NCBI RefSeq assembly: GCF_023701525.1
Contig: NZ_JAMQAW010000032.1
Location: forward strand, 84,323 to 148,322
Reading direction: 5' to 3'
DNA length: 64,000 bases
Source: Streptomyces albipurpureus
GTDB lineage: Bacteria > Actinomycetota > Actinomycetes > Streptomycetales > Streptomycetaceae
Part shown: positions 9,007 to 18,058 of the stretch, piece by piece
How positions within the stretch are numbered: position 1 is the stretch's first letter
Layout of the letters: every line of letters starts with the position of its first letter
Notes under the pieces: generated by a model
Told to the model about the DNA's origin: nothing
The model's input: only the letters and a program-made list of their open reading frames with translations
Database searches by the model: none
Made by a program: the position numbers and the translations under genes

Positions 9007-10173
9007 ATGAGACTTCAGGACCCGTTCGGCTGGATCGACGAGGAGTCGCGCGGTAGGGAGCGCGCCGGTCTGGTGCGTACGCTGCGGCCTCGCACCGCGG
9101 TCGCGGACCTGCTGGATCTCGCCGGAAACGACTACCTCGGGCTCACCCGCAGCCCCGAGGTCATCACCGCGGCTGCCACGGCGGCCAGCCGCTGGGGCGC
9201 GGGGTCCACCGGCTCGCGTCTGGTCACCGGAAGCACCGAACTCCACGCCGAGCTCGAACAGGCACTCGCCGGCTTCTGCGGGTTCGAGGCCGCCCTGGTG
9301 CTGTCCTCCGGCTATGCGGCCAATCTCGCCGCGCTGACCGCGCTGACCGCCCGCGGTTCACTGATCGTTTCGGACGCGGGCAACCACGCCTCGATCGTGG
9401 ACGGTTGCCGGCTCTCCCGCGCGGAGACCGCGGTGGTGCCGCACCTCGACACCAAGGCCGTACGCCACACCTTGTCCGCCCACCCCGGACGGCGCGCCCT
9501 GGTGGTCACCGACTCGGTCTTCTCCGTGGACGGGGACGCGGCCCCGCTGGCCGCCCTGGACGAGGTCTGCCACGAGTGGGGCGCAGCCCTCCTGGTGGAT
9601 GACGCCCACGGCCTGGGGGTGCTGGGTGAGGGCGGTCGCGGTGGGCTGAACGCTGCTCGAATCGCCGGCCGTCAGGGCGTGGTCGCCACCGTGACGCTCT
9701 CCAAGTCGCTGGGCAGCCAGGGCGGCGCGGTCCTTGGACCGGCCGGGGTCATCGCCCATCTCGTCAACACCGCACGGACCTTCATCTTCGATACGGGGCT
9801 CGCACCGGCCGCCACGGGAGCCGCCCTCGCCGCGCTGCGGGTGCTGCAAGGCGCACCGGAGTTGGCGGATCGGGTGCGTACGGTCGCCGAGACCCTGCAC
9901 CGTCTGCTGACGGCTCGGGGTCTGACGGCCGTACGCCCCGACGCCGCGGTGGTCTCGGTCAGGGCGCCGTCACCGCGGTCAGCTGTGGAGTGGGCGACCG
10001 CGTGTCGAACGGCCGGCCTCGGGGTGGGCTGCTTCCGCCCGCCATCGGTCCCGGACGGGGTTTCCCGGCTCAGGCTGACCGCTCGCGCCGATCTCACCGA
10101 TCAGCAGATCGCCTGGGCGGTGGACACGGTCGCGCGGACCGCTCCGGTAGGTGCGCTGGCCCCGGTCAGCTGA
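9007..10173 (+). CDS. bioF: 8-amino-7-oxononanoate synthase
   Basis: 388 residues, alpha-oxoamine synthase family. Landmarks in order: LAGNDYLGL near residue 40, GAGSTGSRLVTGST, the Asp/His pair VDDAHGLGVLG contacting PLP, and the Schiff-base lysine in TLSKSLGSQGG. The enzyme condenses pimeloyl-thioester with L-alanine, the first committed ring-side step of biotin synthesis, upstream of BioA. It is transcribed divergently from bioBAD. Its last 8 bases overlap the end of the convergent DUF397 gene. Confidence 0.95.
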   Translation: MRLQDPFGWIDEESRGRERAGLVRTLRPRTAVADLLDLAGNDYLGLTRSPEVITAAATAASRWGAGSTGSRLVTGSTELHAELEQALAGFCGFEAALVLSSGYAANLAALTALTARGSLIVSDAGNHASIVDGCRLSRAETAVVPHLDTKAVRHTLSAHPGRRALVVTDSVFSVDGDAAPLAALDEVCHEWGAALLVDDAHGLGVLGEGGRGGLNAARIAGRQGVVATVTLSKSLGSQGGAVLGPAGVIAHLVNTARTFIFDTGLAPAATGAALAALRVLQGAPELADRVRTVAETLHRLLTARGLTAVRPDAAVVSVRAPSPRSAVEWATACRTAGLGVGCFRPPSVPDGVSRLRLTARADLTDQQIAWAVDTVARTAPVGALAPVS

Positions 10174-10372
10174 TGCTGTCGGCTTCCACGGCGATCAGGA
10201 ACCGGTACCAGGCCTGGGGGGAGAAGTGCAGTGCCGCACGGACCACGTCCTTGGAGTCCCGTACGGCGAGGGTGAGATCAGGCAGCCTGGCGGCCTCGAC
10301 GCAGTTGTTCGCCGCGGTGCTGTGACTACTGCGCCGCCAGGCTAAGCCGGGGTGGTTGATGCAGGTGGACAT
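10166..10372 (-). CDS. DUF397 protein
   Basis: 68 residues with the DUF397 signature: LAWRRSSHSTAANNCVEAA, then VAVRDSKD-type (here LAVRDSKDV) and a C-terminal segment with two aromatic residues (AWYRFL). These small proteins nearly always sit next to an XRE-type regulator in Streptomyces, as here, and are thought to modulate it. Eleven bases separate it from the regulator upstream on the same strand. The 3' end overlaps bioF on the opposite strand. Confidence 0.9.
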   Translation of the reverse strand: MSTCINHPGLAWRRSSHSTAANNCVEAARLPDLTLAVRDSKDVVRAALHFSPQAWYRFLIAVEADSIS

Positions 10373-10383
10373 GGGGGGCCTCC

Positions 10384-11241
10384 CTATGCGCCGGCAGCGA
10401 TGCCGGTGATGAGATCCAAGGACTCGACCGGTGACAGGGCACGCGCCTGCATCGTTGCGAACGCTGTTCCGTACACCGCCAGATCCTCTGCCCGTTCGAC
10501 ATGGAGGCTACTCGCCAAGTGGTCGAGAACGACCACATCCAGATCAGAAGTGGTCGAGAATGAGAAGATAACGAAAGAACCGGCCAGTCCTACATACTCC
10601 CCGGCTGAAAAGGGCATGATCTGGAGTTTTACCTGGGGCAGTGCCGCGGATTCGGCCAGTGACCGCAACTGTTCCTTCATCACCTTGGTTCCACCGATCT
10701 CGCGGCGTAGCGCGGCCTCGTCGAGCACCACGCTCAGCCGCAGCGGGTCCGCCGCTCGCAGCACCGCCTGACGTGTCATACGCACTTCGACGAGTTGGTC
10801 GACGGTGGCCGCCGGCAGCTCCTCCAACGTCGCCCGGGTGATGGCCCGGGCGTACCGCGCCGTCTGAAGCAGTCCGGGTACCACCGAGGTCTCCATCGAG
10901 CGGACCGAGCTGGCCTGGGACTCCAGACTGATGAAATCGCGGTACTCGGGCGGCAGCACACTGCGATAGGCGTGCCACCAGCCGCCGCTGCCGCCGTCAG
11001 CGGCGCCCGCCAGGGTCTCCAGCAGGGTGCGCAGTGGAGGCTCACTCACCCCGTAGAGGTCCAGCAGTAGCCGTACGTCTTCCGGTTTGACGCCGCTGGT
11101 CCCTGTCTCGATCCGGCTCACCTTCGACTGGTGCCAGTCGGCGAGTTCTCCGGCGCGGCGGCTGGTGAGCCCAGCGGCCAAGCGCACCTTGCGCAGTTCC
11201 TCGCCGAGCTGGCGGCGGCGGACTACGGGCCCCTGATGCAT
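10384..11241 (-). CDS. XRE-family regulator with DUF5753 domain
   Basis: 285 residues. Residues 8-65 form a helix-turn-helix (LGEELRKVRLAAGLTSRRAGE, with SKVSRIETG as recognition part). The remainder is DUF5753, starting around WWHAYRSVLPPEYRDFISLE and including VPGLLQTARYARA. Together with the DUF397 gene downstream and the divergent ATP-binding protein it forms the common Streptomyces triad that affects development and secondary metabolism (AbaA-like loci). The effector bound by DUF5753 is unknown. Confidence 0.92.
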   Translation of the reverse strand: MHQGPVVRRRQLGEELRKVRLAAGLTSRRAGELADWHQSKVSRIETGTSGVKPEDVRLLLDLYGVSEPPLRTLLETLAGAADGGSGGWWHAYRSVLPPEYRDFISLESQASSVRSMETSVVPGLLQTARYARAITRATLEELPAATVDQLVEVRMTRQAVLRAADPLRLSVVLDEAALRREIGGTKVMKEQLRSLAESAALPQVKLQIMPFSAGEYVGLAGSFVIFSFSTTSDLDVVVLDHLASSLHVERAEDLAVYGTAFATMQARALSPVESLDLITGIAAGA

Positions 11242-11491
11242 GGGTGCCCCTTCCGATTGATCTGTTGCGGGTGTTGCGTCCGCCCGAGATCAAAGTGCGT
11301 CAGGCCGGAAAATACGGTCTCGCGTCGCAGAGTTCACCGCATTGAGCGACAGATATATGCATATCTTGTGGGATCGGCCCCCCTCGCAGCGCGATGGGTG
11401 GCAGTCTGACCGAAGCGCAATCCGTGGCCGCCCGCGCATCCCTCCGCTTCGAGTCGGAGCCCGGCCGCGGTGGGAAAGGGACAGCGTCGTC

Positions 11492-11923
11492 ATGGCAGAT
11501 CACCAGGAAGCATCCATCACTCTGCCGAGCGATCCCGCCTCGGTGTCGATGGCGCGAAAGTACGCCACCGACATCGTCACCGAGTGGGGCCTGCGCGAGG
11601 AGAGTGATGCCGTCGACACGGTCCGGCTGATCGTCTCGGAGCTCGCCACCAATGCCGTTCAACACACTTTCGGCCAGTCGCCCACCTTTACCCTGGGTCT
11701 GCGACTGGCGCGGGACGAGGAGTTGCGGATCGGGTTGACCGACAGTCACCCGCGCTGGCCGCAGCGGCTACCTGCCGCTGTTCGGCAGGACAACGGTCGT
11801 GGGATGGTCATCGTGCGCAGCCTCACCGCGGAGTTCGGCGGGAAGCTCTCGGTCACGCCGACCGAGGAAGGGGGCAAGACCGTGTGGATCGCCCTCCCGT
11901 GGACGGCCGCGGTCCGTAGCTGA
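11492..11923 (+). CDS. ATP-binding protein, RsbW/SpoIIAB-like histidine-kinase-type ATPase
   Basis: 143 residues from the ATG at 11492. The GHKL fold is recognised from the N-box VSELATNAVQH, the G1 region LRIGLTDSHP and the G2-like NGRGMVIVRSLTAEFG. Such stand-alone domains act as anti-sigma kinases or partners of XRE/DUF397 modules. A longer frame exists upstream, but the homologous region starts just after this ATG. It is divergent from the XRE gene across 250 bases; near 11,348-11,363 there is an AT-rich palindromic stretch around ATATGCATAT that could be a regulatory site. Confidence 0.85.
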   Translation: MADHQEASITLPSDPASVSMARKYATDIVTEWGLREESDAVDTVRLIVSELATNAVQHTFGQSPTFTLGLRLARDEELRIGLTDSHPRWPQRLPAAVRQDNGRGMVIVRSLTAEFGGKLSVTPTEEGGKTVWIALPWTAAVRS

Positions 11924-12114
11924 CCGGATTTCTTCGGCGGGAGCGGAGAGGGTCCGCAGCGGTCGGCAGACACCTCGCGGAACCGATCGGCGTCCATCGA
12001 CGCAGGCGCTCGGCCTCGGCAACCGCCGGCACCGGGAGACAGAGCACCGCGCCGACCGCCGGGGACCACACCCGGGGCCGACGCGGATTCAGTACGAGGC
12101 TTGGTGCGGGGCCG

Positions 12115-12591
12115 TCAGCCCACTCGGCCGTACTTGACGCTCTTCGACCAGATCTTGTCCAGCTTCACCCAGGAGCCCGTCTTGGGGGAATGCCAGATCT
12201 TGTTCTGACCGGCGTAGATGCCCACGTGGTAGACGTTCCTCCCGGAGTAGAAGAAGACCAGGTCCCCGGCCTGCCGTTTGGAGGCCGAGATGCGCTTGGT
12301 CTTGTTGTACTGCTGCTGTGCGGTACGGGGGAGCTTCTTGCCCGCCTTCTTGAATGAGTAGAGAGTCAGCCCCGAGCAGTCAAAGCGGGACGGTCCCACT
12401 GCGCCGTACTTGTACGGTGCGCCCTTCTTTGATGCCGCTACCTTGAGTGCCTTGCCCGCGTGGCTCGACGCGGCATGTGCCTCGGGTGTGCCGCCCGGTA
12501 CGAGCAGCGATCCCCCGACAGCGGCGATGGTGAGGGCGGATACCGCCCCCGCCCGACTCAGCAGGAACGGGACGTTTTTCTGCGCACTCAT
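12115..12591 (-). CDS. Secreted NlpC/P60 peptidoglycan hydrolase
   Basis: 158 residues: a signal peptide ending near AEAHA (about residue 40), then an NlpC/P60 endopeptidase domain. Catalytic Cys72 lies in RFDCSG, His122 in VYHVGIY and His134 in IWHSPKTG, the usual Cys-His-His arrangement. It should cleave the stem peptide of the wall outside the cell. The ATG at 12591 is preferred over a TTG two codons upstream because of GAAGGG spacing. The leader carries a ydaO-type riboswitch, so expression is probably lowered by c-di-AMP, as known for Streptomyces cell-wall hydrolases such as rpfA. Confidence 0.92.
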   Translation of the reverse strand: MSAQKNVPFLLSRAGAVSALTIAAVGGSLLVPGGTPEAHAASSHAGKALKVAASKKGAPYKYGAVGPSRFDCSGLTLYSFKKAGKKLPRTAQQQYNKTKRISASKRQAGDLVFFYSGRNVYHVGIYAGQNKIWHSPKTGSWVKLDKIWSKSVKYGRVG

Positions 12592-12599
12592 GCGCAACC

Positions 12600-12785
12600 C
12601 TTCGTCAGCCGCCTGTGAAGGATGACCTGTCGGGTTCGGGCGGACGAAGGTGCCCGGTCGCTAATGCGGCTTCACCCCAAGGGACATTCGGAATTCCGGA
12701 TGTCCCGTACTGCTTGGGTCCTCCACTCCTGCCGAAGCACTCCTGTCGACCAGTCGCCCAGGCGGCGGCAGGATTCGGCGTCCTC
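12600..12785 (-). ncRNA. ydaO/yuaA (c-di-AMP) riboswitch in the leader of the NlpC/P60 gene
   Basis: Read on the minus strand, the leader contains the conserved blocks of this riboswitch in order: GCCGAATCCTGCC near its 5' end (about 12,779-12,767), GGAGGACCCAAG (about 12,725-12,714), a variable hairpin closed by GGGACATCC/GGATGTCCC-like arms with GAATTC in the middle, GGGGTGAAGCC (about 12,676-12,666), then CCCGAACCCGACAGGTCA (about 12,640-12,623) and CAGGCGGCTG just before the ribosome-binding site. This agrees with the actinobacterial consensus as I remember it. It ends about 10 bases before the start codon, so translation or early transcription could be controlled. Confidence 0.85.
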
Positions 12786-13107
12786 CCGGGCTGCCCCGCC
12801 GAGGTGACGGGGGCTTGTCGTCCCAGGGATCTTGACCCACGACCTGTCAAATTGCCGAGTGGAAACGGTGATATGTGAGTTTTCACACCATTGGTCTGAT
12901 CAGGTGGACATGGGCCGGGAGCGATCGGCCCTCGACGGGTGAGGATGCCCGTACCAGCACCGGAATAAGACATTCCGTTCGACACGTCATGGTGATGCGC
13001 AACTCGACCGTAGCTGCTAGGCGAGCGGTACGTACTTCAAATGGGCGAGCTTGACCGCTACTCCAATGGCGGTTGACGGGACCTGTGATGCCGCTCTCGA
13101 TGAGGCG
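12786..13107. other. Intergenic region upstream of the riboswitch
   Basis: This stretch should hold the promoter of the NlpC/P60 transcription unit and the downstream end of the unknown minus-strand gene that follows. A run with AT-rich character lies at about 12,845-12,900. I see no supported gene; an open frame on the minus strand here is just leader sequence. Confidence 0.5.
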
Positions 13108-13437
13108 TCAGGGAGGAGTCACCGGTGGCACGGCGACCTTCGCGGCCCTCTGCTCGCCGTCGAGAACCCTCAGCGCGCGGGTGAGTGTCTCCGTGTGCAC
13201 CTCGCTCTCGCCGCGTTGATGCATCAGCGTGAGGGCCTTCCTCAGGGCCGTCGCCCGCGAGACCAGCGCCTGCGCCGCACGGAGCGCGCCGTAGGTGTGG
13301 GTCGAGCGGGCTGGGTTGATGCGCCCCACCTGGTCCAGGACGCCGAGATAGGCGTCGATGAACTCCTCCTCGGCGCGGGTGAGGGCGGGTAGCGGGGGTG
13401 GTTCGGGCGGTTCATGGCGGGCGTTGGGGCGGTCCAT
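13108..13437 (-). CDS. Hypothetical protein, helical
   Basis: 109 residues from the ATG at 13437, preceded by a GGAGAGG-type ribosome-binding site. The N terminus is Pro-rich (HEPPEPPPLPALT), followed by a predicted all-helical domain starting TRAEEEFIDAYLGVLDQVGR and a C-terminal Pro/Val tail. No family is recognised. Codon third positions are strongly G/C, consistent with a real Streptomyces gene. Confidence 0.62.
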   Translation of the reverse strand: MDRPNARHEPPEPPPLPALTRAEEEFIDAYLGVLDQVGRINPARSTHTYGALRAAQALVSRATALRKALTLMHQRGESEVHTETLTRALRVLDGEQRAAKVAVPPVTPP

Positions 13438-13672
13438 GACGCACCTCTCCAGGGGACGGCTTCCAGGAAATGTACAGGACGTACGTTGAGTGTGACACAT
13501 CAGGCATATACCGCTTCGAGGGTGGAGGAAGGGGGTGGAGGTCATCACGTGATGGGCCGTCACCACATCTCCGGCTATCTGTCACGAAAAAGTTACTGAT
13601 CCCCTTTGATTCGAAAATCCAGTATCCATCCCGCTAAGTTCTGGTCTTTCATGACTCGACCTTGGGAGCGCA

Positions 13673-14236
13673 GTGACATACAGCCAGCAACCGCAGCAGC
13701 CGCCAACCGGGCCGCAGTGGGGTCAGCCCCCGGCCCAACCGCCGACGAAGCAGCCCTCCTGGGCCCGCAAGCGGATCGTGATCCCGGCGGCTGCCCTGCT
13801 CTTCTTCATAGGCGTGGGAATCGGTTCGTCCGGAAGTGACAGCAAGGAGACCGCGGGCAGCGGCAAGGCTGCGGCGCCCACCGTCACCGCGACCGTGACG
13901 GTGAAACCCGTCGACGGTACGGGCAAGGGGGCAAAGGCTGCCGTCGACACCGCTACCGAACCCGCCCCGCAGAAGACCAAGGAATCGCGTGCCGAGGAAT
14001 CGGAGAGCAAGGCCGTGCCCCGGTTCGTGGGGATGGGACTCCAGGACGCCCAGGATTCCGCACAGGCGGCGGGCTTCCACATCCTCACCTCACACGACAG
14101 CACCGGCGCCAGCCGGATGCAGGTCCTGGACCGGAACTGGAAGGTCTGCACGCAGAACTACCCGGAGGGCAAGACCATGCCCCTGGACACCGAGTTGAAC
14201 TTCGGCGCGGTGAAGGTCGAAGAAACCTGCCCCTAA
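13673..14236 (+). CDS. Membrane-anchored protein with PASTA-like domain
   Basis: 187 residues, GTG start behind GGGAG. A Gln/Pro-rich cytoplasmic N terminus (about 30 residues) precedes one membrane helix (RIVIPAAALLFFIGVGIGSS), then a Ser/Thr/Ala/Lys-rich extracellular linker with a TVTATVTVKP stretch, and a C-terminal module beginning VPRFVGMGLQDAQDSAQAAGF. That last part follows the PASTA pattern (VPxxxGxxxxxAxxxxxxxGF) seen in peptidoglycan-sensing proteins. It is probably a small wall-interacting protein; function unknown. Confidence 0.78.
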   Translation: MTYSQQPQQPPTGPQWGQPPAQPPTKQPSWARKRIVIPAAALLFFIGVGIGSSGSDSKETAGSGKAAAPTVTATVTVKPVDGTGKGAKAAVDTATEPAPQKTKESRAEESESKAVPRFVGMGLQDAQDSAQAAGFHILTSHDSTGASRMQVLDRNWKVCTQNYPEGKTMPLDTELNFGAVKVEETCP

Positions 14237-14364
14237 GGGGCGATCCACCCTGAACTACGGGATATCCCCTTGGCCGCTGGTCGCCGCTCCGGACGGTCCC
14301 TGACCTGGACTTCGGCCGCGTTCTCCAGCCCGTGGAGGTTCGGCGCGCGGACTAAGCTGAACGC

Positions 14365-14655
14365 ATGGCCTACGAGATTCCGGTGACGCAAGCACGCGCA
14401 GAGTTGGCGGAGCTGATCAACCGCGTTGTCTACGGTGGTGAGCGCGTTGTCGTCACCCGCCATGGCAAGCCGCTCGTAGCGCTGGTGTCGGCCTCCGATC
14501 TGGAGCGACTCGAACAGGAGCGTGCCGAGCAGGAGACCGTGGCGGATCAGGCGGTCAGCGCGGTCTCATCCGTGAGCACTGCCGGAACCGCGGCTCTTGG
14601 ACGTGGCGGCTTCGGTCTGACCTCGGAGCACCGTCGCCCCGGTCCGCACGGCTGA
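14365..14655 (+). CDS. Phd/YefM-family antitoxin-like protein (no toxin gene beside it)
   Basis: 96 residues. The first 50 match the Phd/YefM antitoxin fold: YEIPVTQARAELAELINRV, then GGERVVVTRHGKPLVALVSASDLE. The C-terminal 45 residues are Gln/Glu then Ser/Ala-rich and may be the toxin-binding or a degenerate tail. No RelE/Txe or Doc gene follows, so it is an orphan here; Streptomyces chromosomes carry several such orphans. Confidence 0.82.
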   Translation: MAYEIPVTQARAELAELINRVVYGGERVVVTRHGKPLVALVSASDLERLEQERAEQETVADQAVSAVSSVSTAGTAALGRGGFGLTSEHRRPGPHG

Positions 14656-15057
14656 ACCCTTCGTTCTCCCCGGCGGGCCGGGGAGCCATGGCTTCCGTTA
14701 CCGGGTAGAGGGCCCCCGGGCCGGGCTTGGGTGGAATGACGTTCGCAGGACGACGGCCGGGTGCTCGCCGCTCACCAAGGCGGGGACACCCGGCCCTGGT
14801 GTGCGCCCGCGTCCCTTGGGGAGCGGTGACCCCATTCCCACGACATCCCCCGACACACCCGCCTGATGCGCGGTCTGCGGTCCGCAGCGCGCCCCTCCTC
14901 GGAAGGGGCATTCATGGCGAACTCATCCTGTACCGCTGAGCGGACTCCGGGTACCGGTTATTGGTTGAGCAAAGAACGCCTGCCCGACCTTTTGTTGGTG
15001 CACCTTCAAGCGACAAGATCCCCGAAAGGACCCGACGACAGATAGGGGGAGTTCCAG
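14656..15057. other. Intergenic region before the secreted peptidase
   Basis: 400 bases with no supported gene. It must contain the promoter for the secreted peptidase; an AGGGGGA ribosome-binding site lies just before 15,058. No strong hairpin or repeat was seen. Confidence 0.4.
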
Positions 15058-16635
15058 GTGAGACGCACAGCGGTGCTCGGCTCGGCCGGCACTCTGATAG
15101 CGGGCACACTCATCGCGGGCGCGATTGCCGCGCCGACAGCCAGCGCCGAGGCGCGGCACGGTGGTCCGTCCGAGAACCGCGGCGTGGAGATCGCCGCCGA
15201 GCGGGCCGCCCAGAAAGGCATCGACTGGGCGAACTGCCCCGCCGACTGGGGGATTCCCCAACCGATCCAGTGCGGTTCGGTGACCGTACCGCTCGACTAC
15301 GCGCGCCCCCACGGCAAGCAGATCACTCTCGCCGTCGACCGCATCGCGAACACCGGGACCAAGGAGGAGCGCCAGGGAGCCCTGCTGTACAACCCCGGCG
15401 GCCCAGGCGGCTCCGGTCTGCGCTTCCCGACCCGCGTCACCAACAAGAACCCCCTATGGGTCAATACGGCCAAGGCGTATGACTTCGTGGGCTTCGATCC
15501 GCGCGGTGTCGGCCGTTCGACACCCATCTCCTGTATGGACCCCCAGGAGTTCGTGAAGGCTCCGAAGGCCGACCCGGTTCCCGACAGCGAGGGCGACAAG
15601 CGGGCTCAGCGAAAACTCGCCGCCGAGTACGCGGACGGGTGCGCCGAGCGCAGCGGCTGGATGCTGCCCCATATGACCACGCCGAACACCGCTCGCGACC
15701 TCGATGTCATTCGGGCCGCACTCGGGGAGCGCAAGCTCAACTTCCTTGGCGTGTCCTACGGCTCCTACCTCGGTGCCGTCTACGCGACCCTCTTCCCCGG
15801 CCATGTCCGCCGGATGGTCGTGGACAGTGTGGTCAACCCCTCGCGCAAGAAGATCTGGTACCAGTCCAACCTCGACCAGGACGTCGCCTTCCAGACGCGG
15901 TGGGACGACTGGAAGGAGTGGATAGCAGCGCACGACGCCACCTTCCGTATCGGGGACACCTCCCAGAAGGTCGAGGCGCAGTGGCAGAAGCTGCGCGCGA
16001 CCGCCAAGAAGGCTCCGCTCGGTGGAGTCGTCGGCCCGGCCGAGCTGACGAGCTTCTTCCAGGGCGCCCCCTACTACGACTCCTCCTGGGCGCCGGTCGC
16101 CCGGATCTGGAGCAAGTACGTGGCTGGTGACGCCCAGCCGCTGATCGATGCCGCGGCACCCGATCTCTCCGACACCGCGGGCAACATCCGCTCCGAGAAC
16201 AGCAACGCCGTTTACACCGCGGTCGAGTGCGCCGACGCGAAGTGGCCAACGAGCTGGCGCACCTGGGATCGGGACAACACCCGACTCCACCGGGACTACC
16301 CCTTTATGACCTGGGCCAATGCCTGGATGAACCTTCCGTGCGCGACCTGGCCGTCCAAGCAGCACACCCCGGTCAATGTGAAGTCGGGCAACGGCCTTCC
16401 GCCGGTACTGATCGTGCAGGCCGAGCGCGATGCCGCGACCCCCTTCGAAGGCGCGGTCGAACTGCACAAGCGGCTCAAGGGCTCACGGCTGGTCGTGGAG
16501 GAGAACGCCGGATCGCATGGGGTGACCGGCCTGGTCAATCCGTGTGTGAACCAGCGGGTGGACGCCTATCTACTCAGCGGCACGCTCGACAGTCGCAATG
16601 TGACCTGTGATCCGCACGCTGTGCCCAAGCCGTAG
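15058..16635 (+). CDS. Secreted alpha/beta-hydrolase peptidase (tripeptidyl aminopeptidase-like)
   Basis: 525 residues starting at GTG. A Sec-type signal peptide (MRRTAVLGSAGTLIAGTL... with cleavage near ASA-EA, about residue 30) is followed by an alpha/beta-hydrolase domain: oxyanion loop YNPGGPGGSG, DFVGFDPRGVGRS, nucleophile elbow GVSYGSYLG, and a C-terminal TAP-like domain with the acid in QAERDAATP and the histidine in GSHGVTG. This arrangement is that of the Streptomyces SlpD/SlpE and tripeptidyl aminopeptidase group. It should trim short peptides outside the cell. A strong terminator follows directly. Confidence 0.92.
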   Translation: MRRTAVLGSAGTLIAGTLIAGAIAAPTASAEARHGGPSENRGVEIAAERAAQKGIDWANCPADWGIPQPIQCGSVTVPLDYARPHGKQITLAVDRIANTGTKEERQGALLYNPGGPGGSGLRFPTRVTNKNPLWVNTAKAYDFVGFDPRGVGRSTPISCMDPQEFVKAPKADPVPDSEGDKRAQRKLAAEYADGCAERSGWMLPHMTTPNTARDLDVIRAALGERKLNFLGVSYGSYLGAVYATLFPGHVRRMVVDSVVNPSRKKIWYQSNLDQDVAFQTRWDDWKEWIAAHDATFRIGDTSQKVEAQWQKLRATAKKAPLGGVVGPAELTSFFQGAPYYDSSWAPVARIWSKYVAGDAQPLIDAAAPDLSDTAGNIRSENSNAVYTAVECADAKWPTSWRTWDRDNTRLHRDYPFMTWANAWMNLPCATWPSKQHTPVNVKSGNGLPPVLIVQAERDAATPFEGAVELHKRLKGSRLVVEENAGSHGVTGLVNPCVNQRVDAYLLSGTLDSRNVTCDPHAVPKP

Positions 16636-16645
16636 CGACGGAGCA

Positions 16646-16685
16646 AGCGCGTTGTGCCCGGTGCGGGAACCGGGCACAACGCGCT
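16646..16685. terminator. Strong bidirectional hairpin terminator
   Basis: A perfect 17-bp inverted repeat (16646-16662 with 16669-16685, loop GCGGGA) lies between the convergent peptidase and PlsC genes. There is no T-run, as is common for Streptomyces terminators. Confidence 0.9.
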
Positions 16686-16807
16686 GACCACCGCTCTTGA
16701 CGGCACGGCGAGAGGTGCCACGGCGAGGAGGAGGGGCGGCCATCGTCGGCCGTCCCTCCTCTCCTTTCCTTCGTCTTTCCCACGGCGCCCCAGGGGGGCG
16801 TTCGTCC

Positions 16808-17515
16808 TCATTCACGCCTGCGGGCGGCCTTCTTCGACTGCTCCAACTCCGCTTTGACCTCTGCCGCGTACCGATCCACATACTCCTGTCCGGAGAGCTC
16901 CAGGATCGCGTACATGATTTCGTCGGTGATGGCGCGGATAGCGGCCTTCTGGTTCTCCAAGCCCGTGTACCGGGAGAAGTCCAATGGCTCCCCGAACCGC
17001 ACGGTCACTCGCTTGATCTTGGGCAGCGTCTGCCCGGGCGGCTGGATCTCAAAGGTTCCCACCATCGCGCAGGGGATCACCGGCACCCCGGCGGTGAGCG
17101 CCATCACCGCCACACCCACCTTGCCCTTGTAGAGCCGGCCGTCGTGCGAGCGAGTCCCTTCCGGGTAGATTCCGAGCAGCTCCCCCTTGGAGAGCACCCC
17201 GAGCCCTTCCCGAATGGCGGTCTGGCCGGCTTCCTTTCCCGAGCGATCCACCGGGATCTGGCCCGCGCTGTGGAAGAAGGCAGCGGTCAGTCGGCCCCTG
17301 ATCCCGGGCCCTGTGAAATACTCCGCCTTCGCCAGAAAGGTGATCCGGCGCTTGATGATCGCGGGCATCAGGAAATGGTCGGAGAACGACAGATGGTTCC
17401 CGGCGACGATGGCCGCACCCTGCTCGGGGATGTGCTCAAGCCCCTCGATCCTGGGGCGGAACAGCACACGTAGCAGTGGCCCGATGAGGACGTATTTGAG
17501 CACGTAGTAGAACAC
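16808..17515 (-). CDS. 1-acyl-sn-glycerol-3-phosphate acyltransferase (PlsC family)
   Basis: 235 residues, GTG start. The four acyltransferase motifs are visible: the catalytic NHLSFSD (HxxxxD), GQIPVDRSG, the phosphate-binding YPEGTRS, and VPVIPCAMVG. A hydrophobic N terminus (FYYVLKYVLIGPLLRVLF) suggests membrane association. The enzyme transfers a second acyl chain to lysophosphatidic acid in phospholipid synthesis; substrate chain preference is unknown. The C-terminal 25 residues are a charged helix. It stands alone and is convergent to the peptidase. Confidence 0.93.
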   Translation of the reverse strand: MFYYVLKYVLIGPLLRVLFRPRIEGLEHIPEQGAAIVAGNHLSFSDHFLMPAIIKRRITFLAKAEYFTGPGIRGRLTAAFFHSAGQIPVDRSGKEAGQTAIREGLGVLSKGELLGIYPEGTRSHDGRLYKGKVGVAVMALTAGVPVIPCAMVGTFEIQPPGQTLPKIKRVTVRFGEPLDFSRYTGLENQKAAIRAITDEIMYAILELSGQEYVDRYAAEVKAELEQSKKAARRRE

Positions 17516-18004
17516 GGGGAGCTCCTCACTCGACCGGATCGGCTCGGGAGCCGCGTTCTTAACAGGTCACGGGTTGTTCCGGCGGGGCAGGCTGTTCGCA
17601 GGTCTGAGGGGCTGTGGACGTCTTCGGCCGGACTCCTGTTGATTCGCCCCGCCGATTCGCTGACGAATGGTCGGTAAACGGCGGGGGAAGTGCGTCGCCA
17701 CGTAACCGCGGCGATCGATCGTAGCCCGCTGATCTGCGCAACGCACCACCGGCAGGCGCTCGACCGCCACAGGATCCAGAACAGGAACCAGCCCGAGGAG
17801 TCCTCCTTCCTCGGTGACGAGGTCCTAGCCGATGAGAACCTCTCCCAGCAGGGCACGGACGGTGTGCTGCTCCTCCTTTGTTCCCTGTCGTGGTCTTTGG
17901 TGTTTCTCAGGACTGCCGGGCACAGGTCCGTGAACGCGGGGCGGTCCTGAGCTGCCCTGACCCTCGTCCTGACGGCGCCCGGCCATCCATCATGTGCGCT
18001 TTCC

Positions 18005-18043
18005 CTCTTTTCCCCTTGCGACAACTCAGCAAGGGGAAAAGAG
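18005..18043. terminator. Perfect hairpin in gene-poor region
   Basis: CTCTTTTCCCCTTG (18005-18018) pairs exactly with CAAGGGGAAAAGAG (18030-18043), an 11-base loop between. The arm has A/T runs on both strands, so it could end transcription from either side. Confidence 0.75.
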
Positions 18044-18058
18044 TTCTCTGATGAGTCA

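Noticed and set aside
12605..12985. 126-codon minus-strand open frame upstream of the NlpC/P60 gene
   Set aside because: It coincides with the conserved blocks of the c-di-AMP riboswitch and has no protein-like sequence.
15454..16467. 337-codon open frame antisense to the secreted peptidase
   Set aside because: A typical high-GC antisense shadow; the plus-strand gene has a signal peptide and all catalytic motifs.
17690..17950. 86-codon plus-strand open frame in the gene-poor region
   Set aside because: No start signal, no domain, composition unlike neighbouring genes.
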